In this document: positions 6,924 through 8,440 of the stretch, in pieces
How the letters are laid out: each line of letters begins with the position of its first letter
How positions within the stretch are numbered: position 1 is the first letter of the stretch
Source of the DNA: Chitinophagaceae bacterium
Lineage (GTDB): Bacteria > Bacteroidota > Bacteroidia > Chitinophagales > Chitinophagaceae
NCBI GenBank assembly: GCA_009996555.1
Contig: JAACZX010000084.1
Location: forward strand, 1-8,440
DNA length: 8,440 nucleotides
Reading direction: 5' to 3'
Notes under the pieces: model-generated
The model's database searches: none
The model's input: the letters and a program-made list of their open reading frames with translations, nothing else
Told to the model about the DNA's origin: nothing
Program-made: the position numbers and the translations under genes

Positions 6924-7331
6924 TTAAACATGCATTTTTGAAAAAATAACTCCTGCTATCAGCGCCTGCGTAAAACCATAGAGCAACCAACTGCCAATGG
7001 TGAGCAAAGAAACATTGATGGCACTGTATGTGATCAGCAATGATGGCACCGTGGCAATAACCACATAAATGAGCGCCATTTCAACTCCCTGCATCAGTGC
7101 GTTTCCTTTCAGGAGCTTTTTAAACCTGTTCCAGAACCATGCTAACCCAAATGAAAGCACAACCGGATGAATATAATAAAGCAGGTTGCGGGACTCATCG
7201 CTTACAAAAGCAGGGCTATAATATTCTTGTGCTACTTTTGGAAGCAGTACAGGCATCACCAGTAAACAGAGATAGGCAAATACAAGCAGAACAATACTTG
7301 TAACCAGCCCGGAGTTGATGATTTTTTTCAT
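6924..7331 (-). CDS. Small four-helix membrane protein, function unknown
   Basis: I do not recognise this 135-residue protein. It is strongly hydrophobic with about four predicted membrane helices, near residues 9-31, 50-68, 83-104 and 107-130. A polar loop (about 32-49) follows helix 1. A basic stretch after helix 2 (WNRFKKLLKGN, 67-77) suggests that this loop is cytoplasmic. No catalytic motif or lipobox is visible. The first residues (MKKIINSGLV) could start a membrane anchor and show no signal peptidase site. It faces away from the LpxR-like gene and converges on ftsZ with a shared terminator between, so it is probably expressed alone. A good TAnnTTTG promoter box lies just upstream, which supports the start at 7331 and the reality of the gene. 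Any link to cell division is unsupported. Confidence 0.8.
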   Translation of the reverse strand: MKKIINSGLVTSIVLLVFAYLCLLVMPVLLPKVAQEYYSPAFVSDESRNLLYYIHPVVLSFGLAWFWNRFKKLLKGNALMQGVEMALIYVVIATVPSLLITYSAINVSLLTIGSWLLYGFTQALIAGVIFSKMHV

Positions 7332-7347
7332 ATTGCTGATTGTTGAA

Positions 7348-7374
7348 CAAATGTAAAGAGCTGTACGGAACCAA
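7348..7374 (-). promoter_or_regulatory. Bacteroidota-type promoter for the small membrane-protein gene
   Basis: On the - strand TACATTTG (7355 to 7348) is an exact match to the Bacteroidota -7 box TAnnTTTG. A TTG at 7374 to 7372 lies 16 bases upstream, slightly closer than the usual 17-23. Transcription would start about 10 bases before the ATG, giving a short leader. The position and exact match make it credible; it has not been tested. Confidence 0.55.
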
Positions 7375-7422
7375 TAACTGATAACTTTAATCTGAGGAAC
7401 TGATATCAGTCAGTATTGGTTC
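7368..7422. promoter_or_regulatory. Inverted repeat with central palindrome between divergent genes
   Basis: GAACCAATA (7368-7376) and TATTGGTTC (7414-7422) are perfect inverted arms; the match extends inward as ACTGA / TCAG with one extra base on the left. Between them sits the 12-bp perfect palindrome ACTGATATCAGT (7399-7410). The left arm contains the proposed -33 TTG of the - strand gene. This could be an operator or a cruciform-forming repeat; no regulator can be named. Confidence 0.5.
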
Positions 7423-7478
7423 ATAAAACACTTATCCCCAACCGTAATTTCACGCTTTTACAAGCCTGTTCTTTTGTT

Positions 7479-7486
7479 TACATTAG
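7479..7486 (+). promoter_or_regulatory. Possible -7 box for the LpxR-like gene
   Basis: TACATTAG matches TAnnTTTG at all but one fixed position and lies 23 bases before the ATG at 7510, a suitable distance. No convincing TTG is found 17-23 bases further upstream, so this is a weak call. Confidence 0.3.
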
Positions 7487-7509
7487 AACAACTTTTAAAA
7501 TAATTGGTT

Positions 7510-8440
7510 ATGAAAACACTCACCATCCTGCTATGCTGTATAACAGCATCTGTTCTTCATGCACAGGAGAACGAAACAACAGTCATTCATGATTCCACCT
7601 GGGGAGCCGGTCTCATTTTCGACCAGGACTTTTTTACACCACAAAACCAGGACCGTAATTACACCATGGGCGTCAGCATCAATCTCAACGGGCCGGTATT
7701 CGACAGGAATTTTTTAATTGTTCCCATGTTACGCAAAGGTGCCGACTGGTTATTCGGTATCAGGAAATGGCATAATGAAGGCGATACCTATTTAACCAGC
7801 ATGCAGTTGTTTGATGGAGCATTCACTCCATTAAATTTAGAATCGCTCACACCACTTACAAACGACCGGCCTTATGGTAATGTATTAGGCATTGGCGCAT
7901 CACGCACAACTATTATCAACTCGTCGGAAAGCTTGAACAAGCAAAGCAGCATCACCAGCAGGTTTGTGGTGGGCGTTATTGGAACAAGAGTGGCTGAAGC
8001 GGTACAGTCTTATATACACAGGAAGTTTTTCAATGGTAAACGGGCAGTTCCTGTTGGCTGGCCCACACAAATATCTGATGGTGGCGAACCAACATTACTT
8101 TACCAGCTGCAATACATGAAGCCCATTTTTGAAGAAGTACATCCGCAGCAAACGCAAATGAAACGCATGCAGGCAACATGGTTACTTGAAACAAATATTG
8201 GTTATTATACCAATATGGCCAGTGGTCTTTCATTCCGCATCGGACGTTTTACCACACCTTTCTGGAAGTTTAATAACTCAGGCATGTCAGTAGTATCGCA
8301 GGCACCAACACGAATTGATAAAAAACCTGAGTTTAGTTTTTTTGTACAATTCAGAGGAAGAGCGGTTGTGTACAATGCCTTGTTACAGGGGCAGTTTAAG
8401 AAGAATGAATATGAATTAACGAAAGAACAGGTGAACCGTT
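7510..8440 (+). CDS. LpxR-family lipid A 3'-O-deacylase (DUF2219), 5' part
   Basis: The frame stays open from the ATG at 7510 to the window end (310 codons, no stop), so the 3' end is missing. A signal peptide with a likely cut after LHA (residue 18) predicts export. The mature part resembles LpxR, an outer-membrane beta-barrel that removes the 3'-acyloxyacyl chain of lipid A. Family landmarks are FDQDFFTPQNQDRNYTMGVS (37-56), DRPYGNVLGIG (119-129), and GVIGTRVAEAVQSYIH (155-170) followed by GWPTQI (183-188). The Q166-x3-H170 spacing matches Gln118/His122 of Salmonella LpxR, His being catalytic. The Asn of the usual Asn-Asp pair in the first motif is Gln here. Alternating hydrophobic stretches fit a barrel. 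The gene stands apart from the dcw cluster. Family membership is fairly sure; activity on lipid A is inferred. Confidence 0.82.
   Translation, partial: MKTLTILLCCITASVLHAQENETTVIHDSTWGAGLIFDQDFFTPQNQDRNYTMGVSINLNGPVFDRNFLIVPMLRKGADWLFGIRKWHNEGDTYLTSMQLFDGAFTPLNLESLTPLTNDRPYGNVLGIGASRTTIINSSESLNKQSSITSRFVVGVIGTRVAEAVQSYIHRKFFNGKRAVPVGWPTQISDGGEPTLLYQLQYMKPIFEEVHPQQTQMKRMQATWLLETNIGYYTNMASGLSFRIGRFTTPFWKFNNSGMSVVSQAPTRIDKKPEFSFFVQFRGRAVVYNALLQGQFKKNEYELTKEQVNR

Noticed and set aside
7510..7539. Lipoprotein signal in the LpxR-like protein (two Cys at residues 9-10)
   Set aside because: The Cys pair is too close to the N-terminus, inside the hydrophobic core. A signal peptidase I site after LHA and the barrel family fit better.

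Overview
The window covers the 3' half of a division and cell wall (dcw) cluster, followed by two unrelated genes. The order on the + strand is murG (3' end only), murC, ftsQ, ftsA, ftsZ. After a strong terminator come a small membrane-protein gene on the - strand and the 5' part of an outer-membrane lipid A deacylase (LpxR-like) gene on the + strand. The organism is most likely a Bacteroidota bacterium, probably Chitinophagia-like. The reasons are: murC runs straight into ftsQ with no murB or ddl between; start codons lack clear Shine-Dalgarno sequences; FtsZ has a long Pro/Val/Glu linker and a VPAYLRRN peptide followed by a further 42 residues; and one promoter matches the Bacteroidota TAnnTTTG -7 box. 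The family-level placement is a guess from memory of such sequences.

Positions 1-6752: MurG makes lipid II and MurC adds L-Ala to UDP-MurNAc, so both supply peptidoglycan precursor. FtsQ, FtsA and FtsZ build the divisome: FtsZ forms the ring, FtsA tethers it to the membrane, and FtsQ is a periplasmic scaffold. All five are co-directional and probably co-transcribed. The terminator at 6841-6872 closes the unit.

The least ordinary aspect is what lies between and at the ends of these essential genes. The murG-murC junction holds a tandemly duplicated, palindromic REP/BIME-like element that encodes the last eight residues of MurG. The ftsQ 3' end contains a 21-bp in-frame repeat that looks like captured intergenic repeat. 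The ftsQ-ftsA gap carries two oppositely oriented copies of a CCTC/GAGG hairpin element. The ftsA-ftsZ gap carries a third, unrelated inverted repeat. Only the 5-bp murC-ftsQ gap is free of repeats.

Positions 6753-8440: a short gap with the terminator, a four-helix membrane protein of unknown function on the - strand, a 178-bp divergent intergenic region with a palindrome and an inverted repeat overlapping a promoter, then the LpxR-family gene, which runs off the window. I see no tRNA, rRNA, CRISPR array, transposase or defence gene. I found no clearly new multi-gene system; the repeat load in the dcw cluster is the best lead.
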